Source: Spirosoma fluviale
GTDB lineage: Bacteria > Bacteroidota > Bacteroidia > Cytophagales > Cyclobacteriaceae
DNA length: 32,754 nucleotides
Assembly: GCA_945872775.1 (NCBI GenBank)
Contig: CAMCBC010000006.1
Location: forward strand, 1-32,754
Direction of reading: 5' to 3'
In this document: one piece after another, positions 16,278 to 23,558 of the stretch
How the letters are laid out: each line of letters opens with the position of its first letter
Numbering within the stretch: position 1 is the stretch's first letter
Notes under the pieces: generated by a model
Databases searched by the model: none
The model's input: only the letters and a program-made list of their open reading frames with translations
Told to the model about the DNA's origin: nothing
Translations under genes and position numbers: made by a program

Positions 16278-18392
16278 TTAATCTGGTAAGGCAAAAGCCA
16301 CATAGGCATCCCCACTTTTGGTACCCTTTCCACCGCCGCAGGCAATGACAAGGTATTGCTTTCCATTTCTTTCATAAACCGCAGGGGTAGCATGGCCTGC
16401 TGCTGGCAGCTGCGCTTCCCAAAGGAGTTTGCCAGTTTCCTTATCAAAAGCCCGGATTTTCGCATCCTTGGTGGCCGCGATAAAAAGTAGACCGCCGGCA
16501 GTGACCACAGGACCTCCGTAATTTTCAATGCCGGTATTTTCAATGCCCATTGACTTTAACGAATCCACAGACCCAAGCGGGATTTGCCACTTTTTCAATC
16601 CCGTATTCATGTCAATAGCCGTCAGCAGGCCCCAGGGAGGGTTGGAACCATAGATTCCCTCTTTGGTGAGGAGCTGCTTGTATCCCTTCATGTAGTAACG
16701 AGGGTAAAGTTTGGAGCTTTCGGTTTCCAGTTCTTTTTTGTTTTCAGCATCGGCCTTGCCGAATAGGTAATCCACTAAAACTCCACGCTCCTCTGCTGAA
16801 ATATGGGAGAATGAAGGCATCGCCCCTCTTCCTTTTTGAAGCAAGAGATTTAGAGATTCCGGAGTGTAGGTTTGGTTGAGACCGATCAAACTTGGAACAG
16901 CCGGAGGATTTCCCTTTCTGTCCAAACCATGGCAATTCCCACAGTAATTGGTGTAAATGGATTGACCCACCCCGCCAAAGTTGGCATTTGGAGTCATCTC
17001 AATGAGCCATGGAATTTGATTGGCATTGACGTAGAGGGTTTGGGATTCGGGATCAAAGGATGCACCACCCCATTCACCGCCTCCATCCATGCCTGGAAAA
17101 AGTACGAGCGACTTTTCTGGATGTGGAGGTGCCCAGGTGTCCCCAAAAATGGCATTTGAAAGCTGGTCACGAATGTCTTTTTCCCATTCAGGCTTCAGAT
17201 TGAGGATGTTTTTTTCTTCAAAAACCAGGTTCATAAACGGTTCTGGCAAGGAAGGGATGGGCTGGGTTTTCGAACTTACCTCTCCTGGCATTTGGGATTG
17301 GGTTGTGGGAGTTTCAACGATCGGCCAGATGGGTTTTCCAGTTTCCCGATCAAGAACGTAGGTATAGCCCTGTTTGGAAATTTGCGCCACGGCATCGATC
17401 CATTTGCCGTCTTTTTGAATGCGAATCAGGTTGGGATTTGCGGGAAAGTCTCGATCCCATACATCATGGTGAACAGCCTGGAAATGCCAAATTCGCTTTC
17501 CAGTTCGGGCATCAAGAGCTAAAAGCGAGTTCGCATACAGGTTGTCGCCGTTTCGGTAGCCACCCCAAAAATCATAGGTAGCCGAACCAGTCGGAACGAA
17601 AACGATTCCCCTCCCATAATCCAAGGTCATTCCCGCCCAGTTGTTGGCTCCACCTATTTTCCGAATGTGTTTCGGATCCCAGGTTTCGTACCCAGGCTCG
17701 CCGGCTTGGGGAATGGTATGGAAAATCCATTCCCGCTTCCCTGTCTTTACATTGTAAGCCCGAACATGCCCAGGAGCTGCGTCTAGTCCCTCAGAAAGGC
17801 GCATCCCCAGAATCAATTTGTCTTCAAATACAACACCTGGAGAATTGGATACGATCAGAAAATCTTCCGAGTCGTGGTCTAGATCTTTCCGAAGGTCTAC
17901 TTTTCCTTGATCTCCGAAAGTCAAAATTGGCTCCCCTGTCAGCGCATTTACTGCCATCAACCAGTTGCCGGCCGAAAATAAAATTCGCTTATCATTCCCC
18001 GCTTCCCAGTAGCTCACCCCACGATTGGTGCCTGCCCAGGAGTTTTCACCCCCCAAAACAGTAAACGGATCAAAACGCCAGACTTCTTCTCCAGTGGCTG
18101 CATTGAGCGCAAAAACATTCAGCTTGGGTGTGGTGCCATACAGCAGATCGCCCACAAGGATGGGCTGGCATTGGATCTGGCTTCGCTCCGTGGCGTCACC
18201 GGTACGATAGGTCCAGGCTACTTCGAGTTGGGCTACGTTTTCTTTATTGATTTGGGTCAATGCCGAATACCTCGAACCATCTTCAGGCCCGCCATAGTGC
18301 GACCAATCGGTGTAGTCGATTTCGCTGGCTTTTTGGCTACAGGATAAGGCAAAAAGGCAGAAGACAACAAAAAGAGATTTTGTAAAGGCCAT
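16278..18392 (-). CDS. PQQ-dependent dehydrogenase lipoprotein with inserted cytochrome c domain
   Basis: 704 residues. The signal MAFTKSLFVVFCLFALSC gives a lipidated Cys18. Quinoprotein propeller features are present: DWSHYGGPEDGSRYSAL (N-terminal start of the blades), repeated W-motifs (AATGEEVWRFDP, KTGKREWIFHT, ARTGKRIWHFQAVHHDVWDRDFPANPN), and GANNWAGMTLDYGRGIVFVPTGS. The VHHDVWDRD block resembles the glucose/quinate dehydrogenase branch. A mono-heme cytochrome c domain (CGNCHG, 484-489; probable Met525 axial ligand in AMPSF) is inserted before the last blades, which resume at IDMNTGLKKWQIPLG. It would oxidise a sugar or alcohol outside the cytoplasm and pass electrons from PQQ to heme. 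No PQQ biosynthesis gene lies in the window. An inverted repeat stands just before its ATG. Confidence 0.9.
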   Translation of the reverse strand: MAFTKSLFVVFCLFALSCSQKASEIDYTDWSHYGGPEDGSRYSALTQINKENVAQLEVAWTYRTGDATERSQIQCQPILVGDLLYGTTPKLNVFALNAATGEEVWRFDPFTVLGGENSWAGTNRGVSYWEAGNDKRILFSAGNWLMAVNALTGEPILTFGDQGKVDLRKDLDHDSEDFLIVSNSPGVVFEDKLILGMRLSEGLDAAPGHVRAYNVKTGKREWIFHTIPQAGEPGYETWDPKHIRKIGGANNWAGMTLDYGRGIVFVPTGSATYDFWGGYRNGDNLYANSLLALDARTGKRIWHFQAVHHDVWDRDFPANPNLIRIQKDGKWIDAVAQISKQGYTYVLDRETGKPIWPIVETPTTQSQMPGEVSSKTQPIPSLPEPFMNLVFEEKNILNLKPEWEKDIRDQLSNAIFGDTWAPPHPEKSLVLFPGMDGGGEWGGASFDPESQTLYVNANQIPWLIEMTPNANFGGVGQSIYTNYCGNCHGLDRKGNPPAVPSLIGLNQTYTPESLNLLLQKGRGAMPSFSHISAEERGVLVDYLFGKADAENKKELETESSKLYPRYYMKGYKQLLTKEGIYGSNPPWGLLTAIDMNTGLKKWQIPLGSVDSLKSMGIENTGIENYGGPVVTAGGLLFIAATKDAKIRAFDKETGKLLWEAQLPAAGHATPAVYERNGKQYLVIACGGGKGTKSGDAYVAFALPD

Positions 18393-18399
18393 TTGGGTG

Positions 18400-18443
18400 A
18401 ATTTGGTGTCTGAAAATGGAAAGCTTTTGAATTACACCAAATT
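18400..18443. promoter_or_regulatory. Inverted repeat upstream of the PQQ dehydrogenase gene
   Basis: Perfect 10-bp arms AATTTGGTGT (18400-18409) and ACACCAAATT (18434-18443), 24 nt apart, begin 7 nt before the ATG at 18392. This could be an operator for a dimeric regulator or a leader hairpin. No regulator gene is adjacent. Confidence 0.5.
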
Positions 18444-18514
18444 AGAGAGAAAAATTTATATTCTCAGCCCCTTTTTTTCTAGAGATTATTGGGTTGGATT
18501 ACCCAGAAAATCGA

Positions 18515-19825
18515 CTAAATCACTGTTATCCTAACTTTTTTCTCCTTGAGTTTTTGATTGTTTACCTTGGGGAGGACCTGCTCCAGAACAGCTGATTTTA
18601 CTGCAACAAAAGCACAATCAACTTTCAGTTCAATCGCGCCAAGTTCGGCCGCATTGATCCCCCCTTGTTTCAAAAAGAAGCCGGCAATATCCCCCTTGGA
18701 AATTTTATCTTTTCTTCCTCCTGAGATCAACAAAGTACTCCAAGTTGAGGGGGCAGGTAGGGTGGAGGGAAGCAATTTTTCAAGTGCTGGCTTTCCTACA
18801 AAATCGGGCAAGGGCTCTTTTTCATACTGAAGGATGTAGGCAGTTCCTTCGCTATTCATACGTGCCGTGCGTCCATTGCGGTGGATAAACTCTTCTGCAC
18901 GAAGTGGAAGGTGGTAATGGATGATGAAATCCAGTTCGGGTACATCGATTCCTCTTGCAGCCAAGTCCGTAGCGAGGAGGAGCGGATAGGTGCCATTTCT
19001 AAATTTGATTAGGGATCGTTCCCTATCAATTTGCTCCATGCCCCCGGAAAAAACGCCGTGTGAAATGTCGTGGTCGCTTAAGTAGTCACTCACCCGTTGG
19101 ATGGAGTCCTTGAAATTGCAAAAGATGATCCCATTTTTCGATCCCAGTTGTCCCAGCAACTGTCCGAGTGTTTCGAGTTTGTCTTTGGTCGGGGAGACGA
19201 CTTTTTTGACTTGGAGCTGGGAGATTTTATCTTCTAGAAAATCCAGTACTTGAGGAGATTTTAGTCCCACAAAACGCGGAATTTCTACCCCTTGGGTGGC
19301 TGAGGTAAGGATTTTTCTACCTACACCGGGCAGTGCATGGAGGATGTCTCGCATTTCTCCTTCAAAGCCGATTTCGAGGGATTTGTCAAATTCATCCAAA
19401 ACTAGGCTCTGAACAAAGGCAGTGTCAAAGGCTTCCCTGCGCAGGTGGTCTGCTACTCGTCCAGGCGTGCCCACAAGGACTGCTGGGCGGTGTTTGATTT
19501 CCATTCTGTCCTTTGACCCCGCGCGGCCACCGTACACCGCATTGACCTTGAATCCTGTTCCCATCTGTCGAACGACTTGTTCGATCTGGATGGCAAGCTC
19601 CCGGGAAGGAACCAAAATTAAAAGTTGAACCTCCTCACAGGTGGGATCGAGTTGCAGAAGTAGTGGCAAGAGAAAAGCCAAGGTCTTTCCTGTGCCGGTA
19701 GGCGATAATAGGATCAGGTGGGCCGACTTCTCCATTGCCTCTTGCGTGGCAAGCTGCATGGGATTGAGCTGGGTGATGCCGAGTTTGGCGAGGATTTCCT
19801 CCTGATTTTTGACGCGAGTGGACAT
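18515..19825 (-). CDS. DEAD-box family RNA helicase, DbpA-like, with DEFD motif
   Basis: 436 residues from ATG 19825 (MSTRVKNQEEILAKLGI). The ORF-track extension to 19864 would run through the promoter element and adds 13 atypical residues. Superfamily 2 motifs: Q-motif NPMQLATQ, I SPTGTGKT (41-48), Ia VPSRELA, Ib TPGRV, II DEFD (144-147, in place of DEAD), III TSAT, IV IIFCNF, V ATDLAARGID, VI HRNGRTARM. The last 65 or so residues (KGDIAGFFLKQGGINAAELGAIEL ...) resemble the DbpA C-terminal RNA-binding domain that recognises 23S rRNA, so a role in large-subunit assembly is likely. The A-to-F change in motif II keeps both acidic residues, so ATPase activity should remain. It is divergent from ccmB. 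Confidence 0.9.
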   Translation of the reverse strand: MSTRVKNQEEILAKLGITQLNPMQLATQEAMEKSAHLILLSPTGTGKTLAFLLPLLLQLDPTCEEVQLLILVPSRELAIQIEQVVRQMGTGFKVNAVYGGRAGSKDRMEIKHRPAVLVGTPGRVADHLRREAFDTAFVQSLVLDEFDKSLEIGFEGEMRDILHALPGVGRKILTSATQGVEIPRFVGLKSPQVLDFLEDKISQLQVKKVVSPTKDKLETLGQLLGQLGSKNGIIFCNFKDSIQRVSDYLSDHDISHGVFSGGMEQIDRERSLIKFRNGTYPLLLATDLAARGIDVPELDFIIHYHLPLRAEEFIHRNGRTARMNSEGTAYILQYEKEPLPDFVGKPALEKLLPSTLPAPSTWSTLLISGGRKDKISKGDIAGFFLKQGGINAAELGAIELKVDCAFVAVKSAVLEQVLPKVNNQKLKEKKVRITVI

Positions 19826-19829
19826 GTGA

Positions 19830-19837
19830 CAAAGGTA
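19830..19837 (-). promoter_or_regulatory. -7 promoter element TACCTTTG, exactly 4 nt before the helicase ATG
   Basis: The minus strand reads TACCTTTG-TCAC-ATG. It predicts transcription start at or beside the ATG at 19825 and excludes the longer ORF-track start. The -33 element is not evident. Confidence 0.65.
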
Positions 19838-19953
19838 GTCTTTTTGTCGGGCTCCTCTTCCCATGTTGCTGGAATCTACCCATTCGTGGCAGGAGTAATT
19901 CCTATTCCTTCATTTTCAATTTTGGCAGGTTCGACGCTTGAAAAGGATTTTGC

Positions 19954-19961
19954 TACCTTTG
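19954..19961 (+). promoter_or_regulatory. -7 promoter element TACCTTTG, exactly 4 nt before the ccmB ATG
   Basis: The plus strand reads TACCTTTG-TGGC-ATG. Octamer and spacing are identical to the divergent helicase promoter 117 bp away, which suggests equal, leaderless expression of the two genes. Confidence 0.65.
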
Positions 19962-19965
19962 TGGC

Positions 19966-20631
19966 ATGTGGAAGGAAATTTCGGTCCTGATTCGTAAAGA
20001 GATTACGCTGGAGTGGAGGCAAAAATATGCCCTCAACGGGATCTTGCTATATGTGGTATCCGCTGTATTTATCACCTATCTCAGCGTGGGAGCCAAGATG
20101 GGAAACCTTTCTATTCCAACTTGGAATGCCCTTTTTTGGATCATTTTACTTTTCTCTTCGGTCAATGCTGTAGCCAAAAGTTTTGTACAAGAGCAGCAGG
20201 GACGGCAGTTGTATTACTACATGATTGCTTCCCCAGAATCCATCATCCTTTCCAAAATTTTTTACAATACCGGCCTTACCCTGATTTTGGCGCTCCTGGG
20301 TTTTGGGGTGTTTTCAGTGGTGTTGGGTAACCCAGTTCAAGACCAGGGATTATTCCTTCTGAACCTTGTGCTTGGTGCAATGGGATTTTCAGCCAGCCTC
20401 ACTATGGTCAGCGGGATAGCTTCCAAAGCAGGTAATAATGCCACGCTGATGGCAATTTTGAGTTTTCCAGTGATTATTCCCATCCTGTTGATGGCGATCC
20501 GAATCTCCAAAAACGCACTTGATGGATTGGATTGGAGCGTCAGTAGCGACAAGCTCCTCAGCCTCTTGGCCATCAATGTCTTGGTTGCTACCACTTCCTA
20601 CCTTCTTTTCCCCTATTTGTGGAGGAGTTGA
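19966..20631 (+). CDS. ccmB: Heme exporter/cytochrome c maturation membrane protein CcmB
   Basis: 221 residues with six hydrophobic segments, the family length. The start MWKEISVLIRKEITLEWRQKYALNGILLY is the characteristic N-terminus of CcmB (RKE..LEWR), followed by VNAVAKSFVQEQQGRQLYYYMIASPESIILSKI, the most conserved block, and the C-terminal LFPYLWRS. CcmB is the membrane subunit of the CcmAB ABC transporter in system I cytochrome c maturation; with CcmC and CcmD it helps release holo-CcmE in the inner membrane. The usual ccmC neighbour is missing: directly after the stop begins an AT-rich islet with genes on the opposite strand. The product itself is intact. It is transcribed from a divergent leaderless promoter. 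Confidence 0.93.
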   Translation: MWKEISVLIRKEITLEWRQKYALNGILLYVVSAVFITYLSVGAKMGNLSIPTWNALFWIILLFSSVNAVAKSFVQEQQGRQLYYYMIASPESIILSKIFYNTGLTLILALLGFGVFSVVLGNPVQDQGLFLLNLVLGAMGFSASLTMVSGIASKAGNNATLMAILSFPVIIPILLMAIRISKNALDGLDWSVSSDKLLSLLAINVLVATTSYLLFPYLWRS

Positions 20632-20672
20632 GGGGATTCTTGACTTACTAGCCAATAAAAAAACAATTAAAC

Positions 20673-20705
20673 CCCAATGACTTTAAAATAAACTAGAGTC
20701 ATGGG
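20673..20705 (-). terminator. Possible terminator between ccmB and the AT-rich islet
   Basis: CCCAATGACT (20673-20682) can pair with AGTCATGGG (20697-20705) with one bulged base. On the minus strand the hairpin is followed by TTTAATTG and then seven T's. It would end the two-gene minus unit. The stem is imperfect. Confidence 0.4.
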
Positions 20706-20737
20706 AGAAGTATTTTAAAAGATAGGCATCAAATTAT

Positions 20738-20878
20738 TTAATCATTGATTTTTTTGGATCCCTTGCGTCCAAACAATCCTTTGATTGCTTTTATTCCATA
20801 GAAAAAAATAATAAAAACAATAAGTATGATCAAGACTAGATTAAAAAACCACCAGAAGTAAATTGCAAAATTTTCCAT
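20738..20878 (-). CDS. Small single-pass membrane protein (46 residues), unknown
   Basis: The ORF-track start at 20950 lies inside the upstream gene and adds 24 residues before the hydrophobic segment. ATG 20878 (MENFAIYFWWFFNLVLIILIVFI...) gives a tidier gene of 46 residues. It is one long hydrophobic helix (residues 4-30) followed by a strongly basic tail (KAIKGLFGRKGSKK), so a positive-inside topology with the C-terminus in the cytoplasm is likely. It follows the lipoprotein-like gene by 28 nt on the same strand, probably as one transcript. I do not recognise a family. It could be a small stress or toxin-like membrane peptide, but nothing beyond size and charge supports that. It is AT-rich like the rest of the islet. 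Confidence 0.5.
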   Translation of the reverse strand: MENFAIYFWWFFNLVLIILIVFIIFFYGIKAIKGLFGRKGSKKIND

Positions 20879-20906
20879 TTTCTTAATTATTTGGTTTAAA
20901 TTATTT

Positions 20907-21644
20907 CTATGCAAAGGCTTGCCATACAGATGTCTCTCCAGTGCAAGCATCGACCCTTATACTTACATATCTAGGCTCAGTTACATAAAATGTAAGTCCA
21001 TCAATTACGGCAATGAAAGTAAACTGAAATGTGGCAAAGAATACATATTGATTTCCTGAAGTGCTTTTTAATTGGATGTCATATCCTACTACGCCAGTAA
21101 ATGGTACCCACCCATATGTATTTGCAGTAGAATTTGCTAAAGTCGCGTTTTGAATATTCAAGACAAAATTAACTCCAAGACCACCTCCTTCTTCATAACT
21201 GGGAAATGGACCACCGTAAATTATCGGCAGCCTAGCATTTACTAGATGTGGGTTTTGAAAGCAAAGTATTTTCAAATTCTCATGTGAAGCATAATTTCCG
21301 GATTTAGTTATAGATTCACTTCTGACATTACTCCCTTCCGAAACTCTAGAAAGGATTTCTTTAGCTATCCAAAGATTTTCGGTTTCTTGAGGATTTTTAA
21401 TGTATTTAAGAAATCCTTCATAATTTTTTAAACTGCCTATATCTAACCCTTCTCCAGAGCCTATTTTTGCTTGAAACCCATGTTTTTTTGAGATTTCCAA
21501 TACTTCGTTAATTAGTGGCTCATTCTGGTATTCAAAATCATTGCATGAAATAGATGTTGACAAGAAAAGGGCTAGAATTAATTTTTTTCCAATCCTAAAA
21601 ACTAATTGTGCTTTCAAAAAACATACACTTGTGAAAATTTCCAT
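20907..21644 (-). CDS. Unknown lipoprotein-like exported protein in an AT-rich islet
   Basis: The N-terminal region holds a basic stretch and hydrophobic core (FRIGKKLILALFLSTSISC), so the Cys in SISCNDFEYQN is a candidate lipidation site. ATG 21644 (MEIFTSVCFLKAQ) is used; ATG 21668, eight codons upstream, is equally possible, and either N-region is longer than usual. The mature part begins helical and charged (NEVLEISKKHGFQAKIG, ETENLWIAKEILSRVSEG). It then becomes beta-rich with aromatic strands (YVFFATFQFTFIAVIDGLTFYV) and ends VDACTGETSVWQAFA. No named domain is recognised. Two Cys (ILCFQN, VDACTG) could form a disulfide. Codon and base use are clearly AT-richer than the flanking genes, which suggests transfer. 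A good promoter (CTTG-N20-TAGGTTTA) stands upstream, so the gene is probably expressed. Confidence 0.62.
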   Translation of the reverse strand: MEIFTSVCFLKAQLVFRIGKKLILALFLSTSISCNDFEYQNEPLINEVLEISKKHGFQAKIGSGEGLDIGSLKNYEGFLKYIKNPQETENLWIAKEILSRVSEGSNVRSESITKSGNYASHENLKILCFQNPHLVNARLPIIYGGPFPSYEEGGGLGVNFVLNIQNATLANSTANTYGWVPFTGVVGYDIQLKSTSGNQYVFFATFQFTFIAVIDGLTFYVTEPRYVSIRVDACTGETSVWQAFA

Positions 21645-21704
21645 GATGATTTGGTTAAAAATTGGCACCCATTAAAAAAGTTTCTCATTCCAAAAAACTT
21701 AAAC

Positions 21705-21736
21705 TAAACCTACCTGTCCATCAACAGATTAGCAAG
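21705..21736 (-). promoter_or_regulatory. Promoter CTTG-N20-TAGGTTTA for the islet lipoprotein gene
   Basis: Minus strand: -33 CTTG (21736-21733), exactly 20 nt, then TAGGTTTA (21712-21705; one mismatch to TAnnTTTG). Spacing is the same as at 11405-11436. Confidence 0.55.
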
Positions 21737-21895
21737 TAAAAATATAAAAATTATTTTATTAATTTGTAATTAGCTATATATCAGCTGTTTTATTTATATT
21801 TTTTATAATAATATAACAATTATAATATAATTAATTGATTTTCAACCAGATAGTACCAAATAGCACGCTTCATTTCGACTATTCAAAGAACAAAC
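21737..21895. other. Very AT-rich gene-free stretch
   Basis: Part of the 344+ nt gap between the islet lipoprotein gene and the SDR gene. It consists mostly of A/T runs such as TTTATAATAATATAACAATTATAATATAATTAATTG. No ORF with coding character, RNA gene or clear repeat is seen. It may mark an insertion boundary or a bendable upstream region. Confidence 0.6.
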
Positions 21896-21923
21896 AAAAA
21901 ATCCCCTACAATTTGTAGGGGAT
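21896..21923 (-). terminator. Orphan minus-strand intrinsic terminator
   Basis: A perfect 10-bp stem ATCCCCTACA/TGTAGGGGAT with an ATT loop. On the minus strand it is followed by TTTTT. No minus-strand gene lies upstream of it in this gap, and the plus strand has no T-run after it. Confidence 0.75.
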
Positions 21924-22000
21924 GGAGTGCAATTTTGGAGTATTTGGAATTCTAAGATTGGAATAAATAGATAAAACCTTCAGGAATCTTTCAATCCCTT

Positions 22001-22008
22001 TATCTTTA
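22001..22008 (+). promoter_or_regulatory. -7-like element TATCTTTA, 4 nt before the SDR ATG
   Basis: One mismatch (last base) to TAnnTTTG, then AACC and ATG 22013. The spacing matches the TACCTTTG sites and it predicts a leaderless mRNA for the SDR/dipeptidase unit. Confidence 0.5.
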
Positions 22009-22012
22009 AACC

Positions 22013-22774
22013 ATGAAAAACAAAATTGCCTTGGTGACGGGCGCAACCTCTGGAATTGGTTGGGCTTGTGCATTGACCCTAGCCAAGATGGGATATGACT
22101 TGATCGCTACCGGCAGAAGGAGCGAGCGCTTGGAGGAACTTAGGTTAGAGCTTCCTGAGGGAATTCGATTTTTACCCCTACTATTTGATGTGCGTGATCG
22201 AGCCGAAGTGGAGCGGTTGTTGACTAACCTCCCTTCAGAATGGGCTGCAATTGATGTTCTGATCAATAATGCGGGCAACGCACATGGATTGGATCCCATC
22301 CAAACAGGAAAAGTAGACGATTGGGATGCCATGCTCGACATCAATGTGAAGGGCCTACTTTATGTTTCGAAAGCAATTATTCCAGGCATGACGGAGCGTA
22401 ACTCCGGCGCCATCATCAATATCGGCTCTATCGCAGGCAAAGAAGTATATCCGAATGGAAATGTCTATTGTGCCTCCAAACATGCTGTAGATGCCCTTAC
22501 AAATGGCATGCGGATGGACTTGAATCCCTTTGGAATCAAAGTGATGGGCATACATCCTGGACTCGTGGAAACCGAGTTTTCGCTAGTTCGATTCAAAGGG
22601 GATGAAAAAAGAGCGGAAACTGTTTACCAAGGCTATGCTCCCTTGCTCGCACAGGACATTGCCGATATTGTCGAATTTGCACTTACTCGTCCGTCGCATG
22701 TGGTTCTCGCCGATGTAGTGGTACTCCCTACTGCTCAAGCTTCTGCCACCGTAATCAAGAAAAAACTTTCCTAA
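22013..22774 (+). CDS. Short-chain dehydrogenase/reductase, YdfG-like
   Basis: 253 residues, classical SDR length. The Rossmann cofactor motif TGATSGIGWA is at residues 10-19, with ATGRRSERL after strand 2, where the Arg pair suggests NADP(H) preference (inference). NNAGNAHG lies near residue 85, the catalytic Ser in NIGSIAGKEVYPNG, and the active-site YxxxK in YCASKHAVDAL. The C-terminal part IHPGLVETEFSLVRFKGDEKRAETVYQG resembles YdfG-type enzymes that oxidise serine, 3-hydroxy acids or related substrates; the true substrate is not predictable. The stop and next start share one base (TAATG), so it is translationally coupled to the VanX-like dipeptidase. Confidence 0.92.
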   Translation: MKNKIALVTGATSGIGWACALTLAKMGYDLIATGRRSERLEELRLELPEGIRFLPLLFDVRDRAEVERLLTNLPSEWAAIDVLINNAGNAHGLDPIQTGKVDDWDAMLDINVKGLLYVSKAIIPGMTERNSGAIINIGSIAGKEVYPNGNVYCASKHAVDALTNGMRMDLNPFGIKVMGIHPGLVETEFSLVRFKGDEKRAETVYQGYAPLLAQDIADIVEFALTRPSHVVLADVVVLPTAQASATVIKKKLS

Positions 22775-23526
22775 TGAAGAAATTTTCCTACCTCTTGCTT
22801 GGATTAGCCTTGGCATGCTCCGCTCCAAAAAGTGATCAGCAAGCTTTTTCGAGTGCCCAGCGCGACTCTCTTTTCCAAGAAGATGCTACGAGTAAGGAGA
22901 ATGATTTGAAGGGTACGGATCTCAAAAAATCACTGCAGGAGCAAGGTTTGGTAGATATTGAGGAGGAGATCCCGGGAATTAAGGTGGAGTTGAAATATTC
23001 TACCTTAGACAATTTCTTCAAGCAAGATGTGTACGGAGATTTGACACGATGCTACCTGCATCCGGTAGCTGCAGCCATGCTAGCCAAAGCCCAAAAGGCA
23101 TTGCAGGAAGAATATCCCAACCTAAGTCTCCTGGTTTACGATGGGGTAAGACCGGTACGCGTGCAGCAAATTTTGTGGGATGGCTTGGACAAGCCAGACA
23201 GCATAAAGCCGCTGTATGTTTCGGACCCCAAAATTGGAGGACTTCATAATTTCGGAGTGGCCGTCGACTTAACCATCCTAGACTTGAAAACAGGGAAACC
23301 ACTCGATATGGGTACTCCTTTTGACTTCTTTGGCTACCCTGCCTATCCTGACCGTGAACTACAGATGCTCGCGGAGAAAAAAATCACCAAAGCGCAAGTG
23401 GCCAACCGTGAAATCCTCAGAAAGGTGATGAAAGGTGCAGGATTTACAGGAATCGGTAGCGAATGGTGGCATTTTAATGCATTTTCACGAAAAGAAGCAG
23501 GGGAAAAATTTACCCTGATCCAATAA
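22774..23526 (+). CDS. D-Ala-D-Ala dipeptidase, VanX/DdpX-like (peptidase M15D) lipoprotein
   Basis: 250 residues. MKKFSYLLLGLALAC gives a lipobox with Cys15, so the protein is membrane-anchored outside the cytoplasm. The M15D active site is complete: Zn ligands His158 and Asp165 in GGLHNFGVAVDL, and His233 with catalytic Glu230 in SEWWHF; the substrate-positioning Arg is in VYDGVRPVRVQ (about 126). VDIEEEIPGIKVELKYSTLDNF is the usual N-terminal strand. The family hydrolyses D-Ala-D-Ala. Being exported and without vanH/vanA or vanR/vanS nearby, it is more likely to serve cell-wall dipeptide recycling than glycopeptide resistance (inference). A charged linker (residues 20-55) tethers the domain to the lipid anchor. 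It shares one base with the preceding SDR gene. Confidence 0.92.
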   Translation: MKKFSYLLLGLALACSAPKSDQQAFSSAQRDSLFQEDATSKENDLKGTDLKKSLQEQGLVDIEEEIPGIKVELKYSTLDNFFKQDVYGDLTRCYLHPVAAAMLAKAQKALQEEYPNLSLLVYDGVRPVRVQQILWDGLDKPDSIKPLYVSDPKIGGLHNFGVAVDLTILDLKTGKPLDMGTPFDFFGYPAYPDRELQMLAEKKITKAQVANREILRKVMKGAGFTGIGSEWWHFNAFSRKEAGEKFTLIQ

Positions 23527-23558
23527 GTATTTATAGAACTCAATCAAAACAATAACCC

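Noticed and set aside
19919-19940. tRNA-like GGTTCGA string
   Set aside because: No acceptor, anticodon or D-arm can be folded around it.
22774-23526. Glycopeptide-resistance (van) cluster
   Set aside because: Only the VanX-like dipeptidase is present, with a lipoprotein signal; no vanH, vanA or vanR/vanS genes are nearby.
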